Assembly: GCF_000300815.1 (NCBI RefSeq)
Contig: NZ_AMRX01000008.1
Span: 682,001 to 746,000 of the forward strand
Length of the DNA: 64,000 nucleotides
From: Gayadomonas joobiniege G7
GTDB taxonomy: Bacteria > Pseudomonadota > Gammaproteobacteria > Enterobacterales > Alteromonadaceae
Direction: 5' to 3'
Part shown: positions 9,301 to 16,923 of the stretch, in pieces
Layout of the letters: every line of letters starts with the position of its first letter
Numbering within the stretch: position 1 is the stretch's first letter
Notes under the pieces: model-generated
What the model saw: only the letters and a program-made list of their open reading frames with translations
Told to the model about the DNA's origin: nothing
The model's database searches: none
Position numbers and translations under genes: made by a program

Positions 9301-9532
9301 GGTATTTAAAGCCCTAACAAGCCGAGAGGTCACAGCTGAGCAGTTGCAAATACTTCATCAGATGTATCAGCGGGTGGTTGTAGATTTTAAACAAGATCCA
9401 AGTAAAGCCGAAGCCTTTTTAAATGTCGGTGAAATGCCGGTAAATAGCGATCTGCCTGCCGTCGAGCTTGCAGCTTTAGGTACCGTAAGCAATATGTTGG
9501 TCAGCCATGACGCGGCCGTTATTAAGCGATAA
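6326..9532 (+). CDS. PSCyt1 / DUF1549 / LamG / DUF1553 multidomain cytochrome lipoprotein
   Basis: A 1068-residue protein with the Planctomycete-type architecture: lipobox LLSGC (Cys19), PSCyt1 haem domain with CFLCH (Cys50-His54), DUF1549 (~145-370) including a second haem site CAQCH (Cys340-His344), an inserted concanavalin/LamG-like beta-sandwich (~460-650) and a C-terminal DUF1553 (~745-1020, with NRYWQMFFG and RLTAEMLRDN motifs). The two haem sites imply electron transfer in the periplasm or at the cell surface. It shares TAATG with the preceding gene and lies 17 bases before the DUF1501 gene. These families are abundant in Planctomycetes and Verrucomicrobia, usually near sulfatases and glycosidases. 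Their reaction is not established to my knowledge. Finding the set in a gammaproteobacterial island suggests transfer as a unit. Confidence 0.88.
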   Translation: MIKNRYLGLSAMTLLLSGCFDNEPEQVFAEPIPDKVDFNFDVKPILSDTCFLCHGPDKVNAKAGLSLDTFEHATSHITDNKMAAITPGDADQSEIYHRIISEDDNFVMPPPSSNLKLSPRDKAIIKKWIEQGAEYKKHWAFIKPEKTELPEVKNAAWVKSPIDAYVLDKIEKRGYEPAQRADKVSLIRRLSFDLTGLPPTEKEVADFLADQSDSAWHQLINYYMAKPAYGERMAQEWLDVARFADTHGYSTDFYRDMSPYRDWVIDSFNQNRPFDQFISWQIAGDLMPNPSTEQRLATAFNRVHAQNGEGGIVNEEFRVEYVKDRVQTLGTGLMGLTMHCAQCHDHKYDPISAKEYYQTTAFFNNLDESGQISYDPNDMPVPTMLLPSAEEKAQLTKLTTEIKSLENRLQAIKQTANDAFNQWKGSFSIAAAKTSAQQHLIADYPLTLEDNNEAIKNRLNGEAQGKVIYGSNVKKKDGPAMQYYQQDSRQAIKLNGDDPLYFQHLNDFRRGIPFAVTIDAWLPESAQEGVLFHYNKAGILYNFKGFDVGIEHGHWHVRLAHTYPYNAISLKSVAPVQKEQWLNVAFSYDGSSKASGVDFYVNGHAVEMQVERDNLYKEIKHTKAQVLEEIGLKVGARWRSRGIAGAIVDNLKVYNSQLSRVELMATSDLQTAKLSEELLLEHYLLRHHKAYQSELAALAARRDDLNQQQEAVKEVMVMEEMKTPRQAYILLRGSYASHGDPVEPGVPEAVLPYDPSWPKNRLGLAKWLTHKDNPLVSRVLVNRYWQMFFGDGIVRTPEDFGNQGKRPTHPALLDWLAVEFVESGWNLNHLVKLMLHSSTYQQSSKATTELLQKDPENTLFARASAQRLTAEMLRDNVLAVSGLLVDKIGGKSTHPYQPDGIWSMNNMEYKQGSGEDLYRRSMYTIYKRSTPPPNMTNFDASMRGHSIGQRQETNTPLQSLTLLNDPQVVEASRVLAEKMMQKRPKVEDQLAGVFKALTSREVTAEQLQILHQMYQRVVVDFKQDPSKAEAFLNVGEMPVNSDLPAVELAALGTVSNMLVSHDAAVIKR

Positions 9533-9549
9533 GTGAGTAGAGGATAATT

Positions 9550-10995
9550 ATGATTAATCGACGTCAATTTTTAACCCGAGCCGCACAAGGTTTAGGTACA
9601 GCGGCTTTGGCCGGCGCGACTGACTTATCGCTGGCAAAAGACTTATCTGGCTTGGCGATGCAACCAGAACAAAGACCCGATTTAAACGGTATTTTAGGTA
9701 AACCGCATTTGCCTGCAAAAGCAAAACGAGTGATTTATTTATTTCAAAGTGGTGGTCCGTCACAGCTTGAAACCTTTGATTATAAACCCATGCTTAATAA
9801 GATGCATGGACAGGAACTACCTGCAGAAGTGCGCGGCGATCAGGTATTAACTGGTATGAGTGCGCAGCAATCTTCACTGCCTTTGGCTGGATCTATTTAC
9901 GATTTTGCCCAATATGGTGATTCTGGCGCTTGGGTGAGCGAGTTGCTACCTCATACTGCAAAAATCGTCGACGATTTATGTTTTGTAAAATCAATGCATA
10001 CAGATCAAATTAACCATGATCCGGCGATCACCTTTTTGCAAACTGGTTTTCCAATCGCTGGGCGGCCAAGTATTGGGGCTTGGTTAAATTATGGTTTAGG
10101 TACAGATAACAATAATTTACCCGGTTTTATTGTTATGGTCAGCACCAATGGGGGCGGCCAGCCGCTATATTCACGTTTATGGGGCAATGGCTTTTTGCCA
10201 TCCATCCATCAGGGTGTACAGTTTAGAGGTGGTAAAGAACCAGTGCTGTATCTGAACAACCCAAAAGGGCTGAGTATGGATTTGCGCAGTGAGTTGATGC
10301 AGCATTTACGTAAACTCAATGAAGCCGAATATGCGCATTGGCACGATCAAGAAATTAAATCACGCATTGCGCAAATGGAAATGGCTGAGCGCATGCAATC
10401 ATCGGTTCCGGATGTGACCGACTTTTCTGATGAACCCGACTGGGTTTTTGAGATGTATGGGCCAGATTCACGCAAACCTGGTACTTATGCGGCTAACTGT
10501 TTGTTAGCGCGCCGGTTAGCCGAGCGCAATGTTAAATTCACTCAGTTGTATCATCAAGGTTGGGACCAACATGATTATTTACCGGGTGGTATTAAAAATC
10601 AGTGTAAAAAAACGGATCAGGCGTCAGCCGCACTGGTCACGGATTTAAAACAACGTGGTTTATTAGAGGATACCCTAGTTGTTTGGGGCGGTGAGTTTGG
10701 CCGCACCAACTATTCGCAAGGTAAATTAACCGCCACTAACTATGGTCGCGATCATCATCCGGGCTGTTTTACCATGTGGATGGCAGGTGGTGGGGTCAAA
10801 CCTGGCATGAGTTACGGAGAAACCGATGAGTTTGGCTATAACATAACTAAAAATCCTGTTCATGTGCATGATTTTCAAGCGACGCTTCTGCATTTAATGG
10901 GCATAGACCACGAAAAGCTAACCTATAAATACCAAGGCCGTCGTTTTCGATTAACCGATGTTCACGGCAAAATCATCAAAGATATCTTAGCTTAA
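9550..10995 (+). CDS. DUF1501 protein, Tat-exported, alkaline-phosphatase-like fold
   Basis: A 481-residue protein starting with a clear Tat signal (NRRQFLTRAA, then ALAGATDLSLA). The DUF1501 body carries SGGPSQLETFDYKP, HTDQINHDPA, YHQGWDQHDYL, VVWGGEFGRTNYS and NYGRDHHPG. These His/Asp-rich motifs resemble the metal site of the alkaline phosphatase/sulfatase superfamily. AGAGGA lies just upstream of ATG 9550. DUF1501 proteins nearly always accompany DUF1553 cytochromes, as here. The function is unknown; a periplasmic metal-dependent hydrolase working with the haem protein is plausible. A stable hairpin follows the stop, so this probably closes the operon. Confidence 0.85.
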   Translation: MINRRQFLTRAAQGLGTAALAGATDLSLAKDLSGLAMQPEQRPDLNGILGKPHLPAKAKRVIYLFQSGGPSQLETFDYKPMLNKMHGQELPAEVRGDQVLTGMSAQQSSLPLAGSIYDFAQYGDSGAWVSELLPHTAKIVDDLCFVKSMHTDQINHDPAITFLQTGFPIAGRPSIGAWLNYGLGTDNNNLPGFIVMVSTNGGGQPLYSRLWGNGFLPSIHQGVQFRGGKEPVLYLNNPKGLSMDLRSELMQHLRKLNEAEYAHWHDQEIKSRIAQMEMAERMQSSVPDVTDFSDEPDWVFEMYGPDSRKPGTYAANCLLARRLAERNVKFTQLYHQGWDQHDYLPGGIKNQCKKTDQASAALVTDLKQRGLLEDTLVVWGGEFGRTNYSQGKLTATNYGRDHHPGCFTMWMAGGGVKPGMSYGETDEFGYNITKNPVHVHDFQATLLHLMGIDHEKLTYKYQGRRFRLTDVHGKIIKDILA

Positions 10996-11002
10996 ATATG
11001 TT

Positions 11003-11036
11003 GCCGTCAGCCCAAGTTTTGCGTGGCGCTGGCGGC
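11003..11036 (+). terminator. Hairpin after the DUF1501 gene
   Basis: Nine-bp stem GCCGTCAGC (11003-11011) with GCTGGCGGC (11028-11036), one G-U pair. There is no clean T-run, so it may be a terminator of the weaker kind or an mRNA 3'-end stabiliser. Confidence 0.5.
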
Positions 11037-11130
11037 CAAGAAAGATTAATTATTTGTTGTGATTTGTATCTAAAATGTATATTCTATATATAAATTTATC
11101 CATTTAAAAATAAATGATATAGAGAATAAA

Positions 11131-12966
11131 ATGCAGATAAAATCAAAATTGGCTGTGACCTTATTGGCTTTCTGGTTGCCGCTCACTGTGGTTGCCGCAA
11201 GTCAGGATAAACCCAATATTGTTTTAGTGATGACAGATGATCAGGGCGCAGGCGATATCGGCTTTAATCAAAATCCAATTATCGAAACCCCGAATTTAGA
11301 TCAATTGGCTCAGCAATCCACCCGATTGACTAATTTTCATGTAGACCCGACCTGTTCGCCCACTCGAGCTGCGCTATTAACCGGTAAACATTCACTTAAG
11401 GCTGGGGTTTGGCATACGATTTTAGGACGCTATATGTTAGGGCCTGAGCACCAAACATTAGCCGAAGCTTTAAAACAAGCGGGTTATTCAACTGCTATTT
11501 TTGGTAAATGGCATTTAGGCGATAACTATCCATACCGACCGCAAGATCAAGGTTTTGATCAAGCCGTGATCCATGGCGGCGGTGGTGTTGGGCAAACGCC
11601 TGACTATTGGGGGAACACCCAGTTTGATGATGTTTATTATCGCAATGGTGAACCTGAATTTTTTTCAGGTTATGCAACCAAAGTTTGGTTTGATGAAGCG
11701 ATAAAATATATTAGTCAAAAAAGACAACAACCGCATTTTGCATACATAGCATTGAATGCGCCGCATGGGCCATATCGCGCGCCTGAACCTTATATTAAAC
11801 GCTATCAAGACAAAGGCTTACATTATGATGATGCTGCTTTTTACGGCATGATCAGCTACATAGATGAACAAGTCGCTCGCCTGCGTCAAACAATCAAAAA
11901 CAATGGACAAGAAGATAATACTATCTTTATTTATATGACAGATAACGGCAGCTCAATGCGTGCACTGCGGGGACAAAAATTGACCACAAGGGCTGAAAAA
12001 ATGCAACAGCAATATCCAAATTGGGTCCCAAACAATGGTCGCCGTGGTTTTAAAGGTGAAGTATATGAGGGCGGTCACCGGGTACCCTTTTTAATTTTTT
12101 ATCCAAATGGCCAGTTGGCGGGTGGTGAAATTGATGCGTTAACCGCGCACTATGACGTGCTGCCCACTCTATTAGACATGGTTGGCGGCCCGTCCCCTGC
12201 GGCAGATGTAGATGGCCGCAGCTTAAAAACCTTGTTGCAAAAAGGACAAGATGAAAAGTTGCAAGGTCGATCTGTTATTGTGACCAATCAAAGGGTTTAC
12301 CATCCGGATATCAAACGACCGACAGTGGTGATGCGTGATCAGTGGCGTTATATTGCTTTTAATAATAAAAAAGCCCTATACGATATTCAAAGTGATCCTA
12401 AGCAGCAGGTAAATTTATTAGAATCTAATGATGCAAACATTAAAGCGATTGCTGGTGAGCTTAATTATGAGCAGCAAAACTGGTTTGCGCAGTTAGCTAA
12501 ACTAGGATTTAAAGACAGATATATACATGTTGGAAATTCAGCAGAAGATCCAGTGCGACTCAACGCAATGGATTGGATGGAAGTACCAGATAAACAGCCG
12601 GTTCCTTGGTTTATTGGTCATCAGCCGAATGTGCCTGAATATGACTATGTTCATTGGTTGGGCAAAGAAGATAAATTTTCGGCGCTGCCTTGGTATATCA
12701 ATATTGAGCAAGCGGGTGAGTATAAAATACGTGCTTATTATCACGACAAACCGGCTGCAACCCCAGTCAATACCAGATACTGTGTCATAAAACTCGCTGA
12801 CAAAGTATATTCAAGCCCTATTTATGGTCGTGCTTCATATTGTGAGGTAAAAATCAACGCCAAGGCAGGTAAACAAAAGGTAACAGCTTGGTTTACTAAT
12901 GATTTAGCAACGCAAAAAGAAGAAAAAGCCGCTTTTTATTTATACCTTGATTATCAAGGTAAATAA
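11131..12966 (+). CDS. S1-family sulfatase, secreted
   Basis: A 611-residue formylglycine sulfatase with an N-terminal signal peptide ending near VVAAS. The metal-binding MTDDQG is at ~34-39 and the maturation motif is CSPTR (Cys75), which fits C-x-P-x-R; GKWHLGDNYP and TDNGSS supply other active-site and metal residues. The C-terminus (~480-611) forms an extra beta-rich domain. The family hydrolyses sulfate esters, and the genomic setting points to sulfated galactan. It stands 135 bases after the DUF1501 gene and 81 bases before GH117, so it may have its own promoter. Cys75 must be converted to formylglycine by an enzyme not encoded here. The exact S1 subfamily cannot be assigned by eye. Confidence 0.88.
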   Translation: MQIKSKLAVTLLAFWLPLTVVAASQDKPNIVLVMTDDQGAGDIGFNQNPIIETPNLDQLAQQSTRLTNFHVDPTCSPTRAALLTGKHSLKAGVWHTILGRYMLGPEHQTLAEALKQAGYSTAIFGKWHLGDNYPYRPQDQGFDQAVIHGGGGVGQTPDYWGNTQFDDVYYRNGEPEFFSGYATKVWFDEAIKYISQKRQQPHFAYIALNAPHGPYRAPEPYIKRYQDKGLHYDDAAFYGMISYIDEQVARLRQTIKNNGQEDNTIFIYMTDNGSSMRALRGQKLTTRAEKMQQQYPNWVPNNGRRGFKGEVYEGGHRVPFLIFYPNGQLAGGEIDALTAHYDVLPTLLDMVGGPSPAADVDGRSLKTLLQKGQDEKLQGRSVIVTNQRVYHPDIKRPTVVMRDQWRYIAFNNKKALYDIQSDPKQQVNLLESNDANIKAIAGELNYEQQNWFAQLAKLGFKDRYIHVGNSAEDPVRLNAMDWMEVPDKQPVPWFIGHQPNVPEYDYVHWLGKEDKFSALPWYINIEQAGEYKIRAYYHDKPAATPVNTRYCVIKLADKVYSSPIYGRASYCEVKINAKAGKQKVTAWFTNDLATQKEEKAAFYLYLDYQGK

Positions 12967-13047
12967 TAAATTATGTAACTTTTATAGCAACGTTAATTTG
13001 TCTGTGTTATATTTTTGTTGTTCACTGTAAACAATTTGAGGCAGGCA

Positions 13048-14340
13048 ATGAATCTATCTAATATAAAAGTTTCGCTGTTGATCGCTGCGTTATGTGCGGG
13101 CTCTGCGGTCGCGCCAGTTAACGCAGCACCAGAGCGATCGGTTTTCCCACATAAGGTACCAACCGAAAAACCAGATATTCCATTAAGTGCGGCAATGGAG
13201 CGAATGTTTGAATATGATGCGCCTAGGCCGCAAGATAGTGAGTTTTATACCCAGTTCAAATACAGCCGTTTGCAGGGGTTTGATTATAACGGCGGTGACG
13301 GTACTATCACGCGCAGAGATCCATCTAGACCTATTTTAGTAGATGGTAAATATTATATTTATTATACCAAGCGCCATACCAAAGTTCCGCCAGTTGGGGC
13401 TGCGAATGCGGCGCAAGCGACCGATGAAATTCCGAGTACTGATTGGGATCTGGCCGACTTGTGGTATGCAACTAGTACCGATGGAGTCACTTGGGCAGAG
13501 CAGGGGGTCGCTGTACCTCGCCCAGCCAAACCGCATCCGGGCCATCGCTCGGTTGCAACGCCTGATATCTTGATCTGGAAAGGCAAGTACTATCTATATT
13601 ACCAAGCGTTTAATGAGCCTAGTGGTTTAAAAGGCGACCACAGTGTGGTGACGGTTTCTTGGGCTGACTCGCCAGAGGGGCCCTGGACACCTCTTAACAA
13701 AGCAGTCATCACGCCGGGACAAAAAGGGGATTGGGATCAAAGTTTAATTCATGATCCAATGCCAATTGTTTATAACGACCAAATATATGTTTATTTTAAA
13801 TCCACTTATAATAAATGGCCGGACAACCGCAAAAACTATCATGTTGCACATGGTTTGGCGATTTCTGATGATCCGCTAAAAACCTTTAAAAAACATCCAT
13901 TAAACCCTGTCATTAATTCAGGTCATGAAACTTTTTATTTTCCATTTAAAAGCGGGGTTGCTGGGGTAATTATCCGAGACGGTATCGAGCGCAATACCGT
14001 TCAGTACGCAGAAGATGGAGTTAACTTTAAAATTCAGGCGAATATTTCATTGCCGCCTATCGCTGGAGGCCCCTATACACCTGATGCTTTTACCAATACA
14101 GATAATGGCCGTGGTGTAACTTGGGGGATCAGTCATTTTATTAATTTTGGTCCTAAACGCCACTCAGAGTTGTTACGTTTTGATTGTGATTTGAGCTTGG
14201 ATATGCATGACCCGGCCTTTAAATCACCTAATATTTGGTTTAAACCTGAGGTTTATTTTAACTCACTCGGTTTATCTAAAAAACAATTAGAAGCACGCAA
14301 AGCAAAGGCTAAAAACGTCGCTCAAGACTCCAACCATTAA
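13048..14340 (+). CDS. GH117-like alpha-1,3-(3,6-anhydro)-galactosidase
   Basis: A propeller glycosidase with a signal peptide (LIAALCAGSAVAPVNA). Three conserved GH117 elements are present: RRDPS (Asp91), IHDPMP (Asp236) and NSGHE (His293/Glu294). These correspond to the acidic and His residues used for catalysis in characterised neoagarobiose hydrolases. ATG 13048 is preferred over TTG 13015 because GAGGCAGG lies 3-10 bases upstream and it gives the proper signal peptide. The expected reaction is release of 3,6-anhydro-L-galactose from neoagaro-oligosaccharides. It is paralogous to the truncated gene at 1-319 and lies before the two GH50 genes, matching an agar pathway. Some GH117 members have other activities, so substrate is inferred. 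Confidence 0.85.
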   Translation: MNLSNIKVSLLIAALCAGSAVAPVNAAPERSVFPHKVPTEKPDIPLSAAMERMFEYDAPRPQDSEFYTQFKYSRLQGFDYNGGDGTITRRDPSRPILVDGKYYIYYTKRHTKVPPVGAANAAQATDEIPSTDWDLADLWYATSTDGVTWAEQGVAVPRPAKPHPGHRSVATPDILIWKGKYYLYYQAFNEPSGLKGDHSVVTVSWADSPEGPWTPLNKAVITPGQKGDWDQSLIHDPMPIVYNDQIYVYFKSTYNKWPDNRKNYHVAHGLAISDDPLKTFKKHPLNPVINSGHETFYFPFKSGVAGVIIRDGIERNTVQYAEDGVNFKIQANISLPPIAGGPYTPDAFTNTDNGRGVTWGISHFINFGPKRHSELLRFDCDLSLDMHDPAFKSPNIWFKPEVYFNSLGLSKKQLEARKAKAKNVAQDSNH

Positions 14341-14484
14341 CCCAAGTCATTTTTAATGATTAGCAGCTTAGGCAGTTTTGCTTAAGTTGCTGAATGCCAA
14401 CCCACACCTATCTTTACCGCGCTTGCGCAAAACCCATTTGAGTTTTTTAGTCATTAATCTATCAATTTTATGTGTAATTTATTG

Positions 14485-14502
14485 TTGACAATTAACCGTC
14501 AA
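14485..14502. promoter_or_regulatory. Short inverted repeat upstream of the GH50 pair
   Basis: TTGAC (14485-14489) and GTCAA (14498-14502) form a 5-bp inverted repeat, about 130 bases before ATG 14629 in the 288-base gap after GH117. The first arm also reads as a -35-like TTGACA. It could be an operator; the evidence is weak. Nothing else recognisable is seen in this gap. Confidence 0.25.
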
Positions 14503-14628
14503 TATAAGAATGTATAATAATTGTTAGTGTTGATGTTAAATTGTTAGGGTTTGAGTCGCATCAGTTATTAGTCTTTGCGAGATGTTTAAGCAACCACGAT
14601 TGAAGATACAACAAGGAGCCAATGTTTT

Positions 14629-16923
14629 ATGAAGTTTTTTAGCATAGCCACACTTAATAAAATAGCCGGGGTCACCAGTGTGGTGGCGGCCCTTGTTGTT
14701 TTTAATAGTTTTGCCAAGTCGCCAGACACCCTTTTAAAACGATTTTCAACTCAAGCGTTAATGAAAAGTTTAATTGCCGAAAACGCCGACATTCGTGTGA
14801 CAGATGATGGCACTATTCGAATAAATATGCGATCAAAAACAGCGTACCAATCAGGTTTTAGTTTTAAGCCAAAACAGCCTTGGAATTGGCAGCATGATCA
14901 AGCTTTTGCCTTTGCGCTAAATATTAAAAATAATAAAGATGAGTCTATTCATTTTTATGTAACTGCCAAAGATACCAGAGGTCAAACCCATAACCGCAGT
15001 TTTGCAGTACCAGCCCAATCTGATAATGGCTATTACATGCTGTTAAAAGGCCCATCGCTTAATGTTAATACCGGCATACGCTCGGACCCGCAAGCATGGA
15101 AGACAGATTTAACTCCAATTATCTGGCGTCATGGCAGCAAAAATATTGATTTAAGCAATATCGAATCGATCACTTTTAATGTCAGGGGAGTGCCGAATGA
15201 TAAAAGCATTGAGATCAAAGATGTACGCCTAATCGCTATGACAGAGCCAGATCCGGCCTATTTAAAACAATTGCTTGATAAATTTGGCCAAAACAACAAA
15301 CAAGAGTTTGCCAATAAAGTCTCATCGGTTGAGCAATTGCAAAAGCTAGGTATAGATGAGCAATCTCAATTGCGCGATCAGCCTATTGCAGGGCGGTCAA
15401 AGTTTGGCGGTTGGAAAAAAGGCCCTAAACTTAAAGCAAGCGGCTATTTTAGAACAGAAAAAGTGAATGGCCAATGGTGGCTCGTTGACCCAGAAGGATA
15501 TCTGTTTTTTTCTAATGGCATTGCGAATATCCGTATGGCCAATACATCAACAATTACAGGTTATGATTATGATGCTAAATATATCAAACCTAGAACGCCA
15601 GGCGATTATACACCAGAAGATTCTTTAGGTTTGAATCCTGCCCCAGCCAGCGCTTGGCCTAGCCGCTATATAAGTTCAAAGTTGCGTGCTGATATGTTTG
15701 TCGACTTACCCGAGTTGAACGATCCCTTTTCGGCCTATTATGGTTACCGACGTGAGGTGCACACAGGCGCAGTTGAAAAAGGCGAAACCTATAGCTTTTA
15801 TCGTGCCAATCTGGCACGCAAATATGGTACCCATTCAGCTGAAAAAATAGACCAAATGTGGCGAAAAAACACCATAGACCGCATGCTGACATGGGGTTTT
15901 ACCTCGTTTGGCAACTGGGTTGATCCCATGTTTTATCAAAGCAATCGTTTACCTTATTTTGCCAATGGATGGATCATAGGAGATTTTAAAAAGGTTAGTA
16001 GTGGCAACGACTATTGGAGCCCACTGCCAGATCCTTTTGATCCAGTTTTTGCACAAAGAGCAGCAGTCACGGTTAAACAAATTGCTGCAGAAGTTAAAAA
16101 TAATCCATGGTGTATAGGGGTATTTATTGATAACGAAAAAAGTTGGGGCAAAGCAGGTCAACCAGAATCCGAATACGGTGTTGTGATCAATACACTCTCT
16201 TATAACGCAACCGAGAGTCCTACCAAAGCTGCGTTTATGCAGTATTTAAAATCAGAATATTTAACTATCGAGGCGTTAAATACGGCTTGGGACAGACAAT
16301 TTGTTAGTTGGGACAAGTTGGCACTGGGTGTGCGGCTAACTGATTTTAATCAAACTATGTTAAAAGATTTTTCAGCATTAATGAGTCTGTATGCAGAAAA
16401 ATATTTTGCTGTGGTTAGGGCTCAAGTGCAGCGTTTTATGCCAAATCACCTATATATGGGCGCTCGCTTTGCGGATTGGGGGATGACAGAGGAAGTGCGA
16501 CGAGCGGCCGCTAAGTATGCGGATGTTGTCAGCTATAACTTTTATAAAGAAAGTATTCATGATGGTTTTTGGGGATTTTTAAAAGATTTGGATAAAGCAT
16601 CGATTATTGGCGAGTTTCACAATGGCGCGTTAGATTCTGGCTTGTTAAATGCTGGGCTGATCCATGCCGAAAGTCAGGCTGATAGGGGAGCCAAATACCA
16701 AGACTATTTAAATAGTGTGTTAGATAACCCCTATTTAGTAGGTGCCCACTGGTTTCAATACATAGATTCACCGTTAACCGGACGAGCTTATGATGGAGAA
16801 AACTATAATGTTGGCTTTGTTAGTGTTACCGACATTCCTTATCGCCCCCTAGTTGAGGCAGCGAAAGAGATCAATACAAATTTATACTCACAACGTTTTG
16901 TAAAAGGAGAGACGCATGACTAG
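14629..16923 (+). CDS. GH50 beta-agarase-like enzyme, secreted
   Basis: A 764-residue protein with an N-terminal signal peptide/anchor. A carbohydrate-binding-like beta-sandwich occupies roughly residues 40-205, then comes a GH50-type (beta/alpha)8 barrel. The motifs GQWWLVDPEGYLFFSNG, GFTSFGNWVDP, FIDNEKSWG (Glu503) and IGEFHNGA (Glu662) match the family. The two Glu are the probable acid/base and nucleophile. GH50 enzymes are mostly exo-acting beta-agarases releasing neoagarobiose or neoagarotetraose, which is the substrate of GH117. ATG 14629 follows an AAGGAG box (14612-14617). It overlaps the second GH50 gene by 8 bases. Other red-algal galactans remain possible substrates. Confidence 0.85.
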   Translation: MKFFSIATLNKIAGVTSVVAALVVFNSFAKSPDTLLKRFSTQALMKSLIAENADIRVTDDGTIRINMRSKTAYQSGFSFKPKQPWNWQHDQAFAFALNIKNNKDESIHFYVTAKDTRGQTHNRSFAVPAQSDNGYYMLLKGPSLNVNTGIRSDPQAWKTDLTPIIWRHGSKNIDLSNIESITFNVRGVPNDKSIEIKDVRLIAMTEPDPAYLKQLLDKFGQNNKQEFANKVSSVEQLQKLGIDEQSQLRDQPIAGRSKFGGWKKGPKLKASGYFRTEKVNGQWWLVDPEGYLFFSNGIANIRMANTSTITGYDYDAKYIKPRTPGDYTPEDSLGLNPAPASAWPSRYISSKLRADMFVDLPELNDPFSAYYGYRREVHTGAVEKGETYSFYRANLARKYGTHSAEKIDQMWRKNTIDRMLTWGFTSFGNWVDPMFYQSNRLPYFANGWIIGDFKKVSSGNDYWSPLPDPFDPVFAQRAAVTVKQIAAEVKNNPWCIGVFIDNEKSWGKAGQPESEYGVVINTLSYNATESPTKAAFMQYLKSEYLTIEALNTAWDRQFVSWDKLALGVRLTDFNQTMLKDFSALMSLYAEKYFAVVRAQVQRFMPNHLYMGARFADWGMTEEVRRAAAKYADVVSYNFYKESIHDGFWGFLKDLDKASIIGEFHNGALDSGLLNAGLIHAESQADRGAKYQDYLNSVLDNPYLVGAHWFQYIDSPLTGRAYDGENYNVGFVSVTDIPYRPLVEAAKEINTNLYSQRFVKGETHD

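Noticed and set aside
11131-12966. CSPTR as a deviant sulfatase motif
   Set aside because: The consensus is C-x-P-x-R, so Thr in the fourth position is within normal variation, unlike CENTR at 40851-42626.
14485-14518. TTGACA and TATAAT as a promoter for the GH50 genes
   Set aside because: The boxes are 22 bases apart, too far for a standard sigma-70 promoter. Only the inverted repeat is kept, at low confidence.
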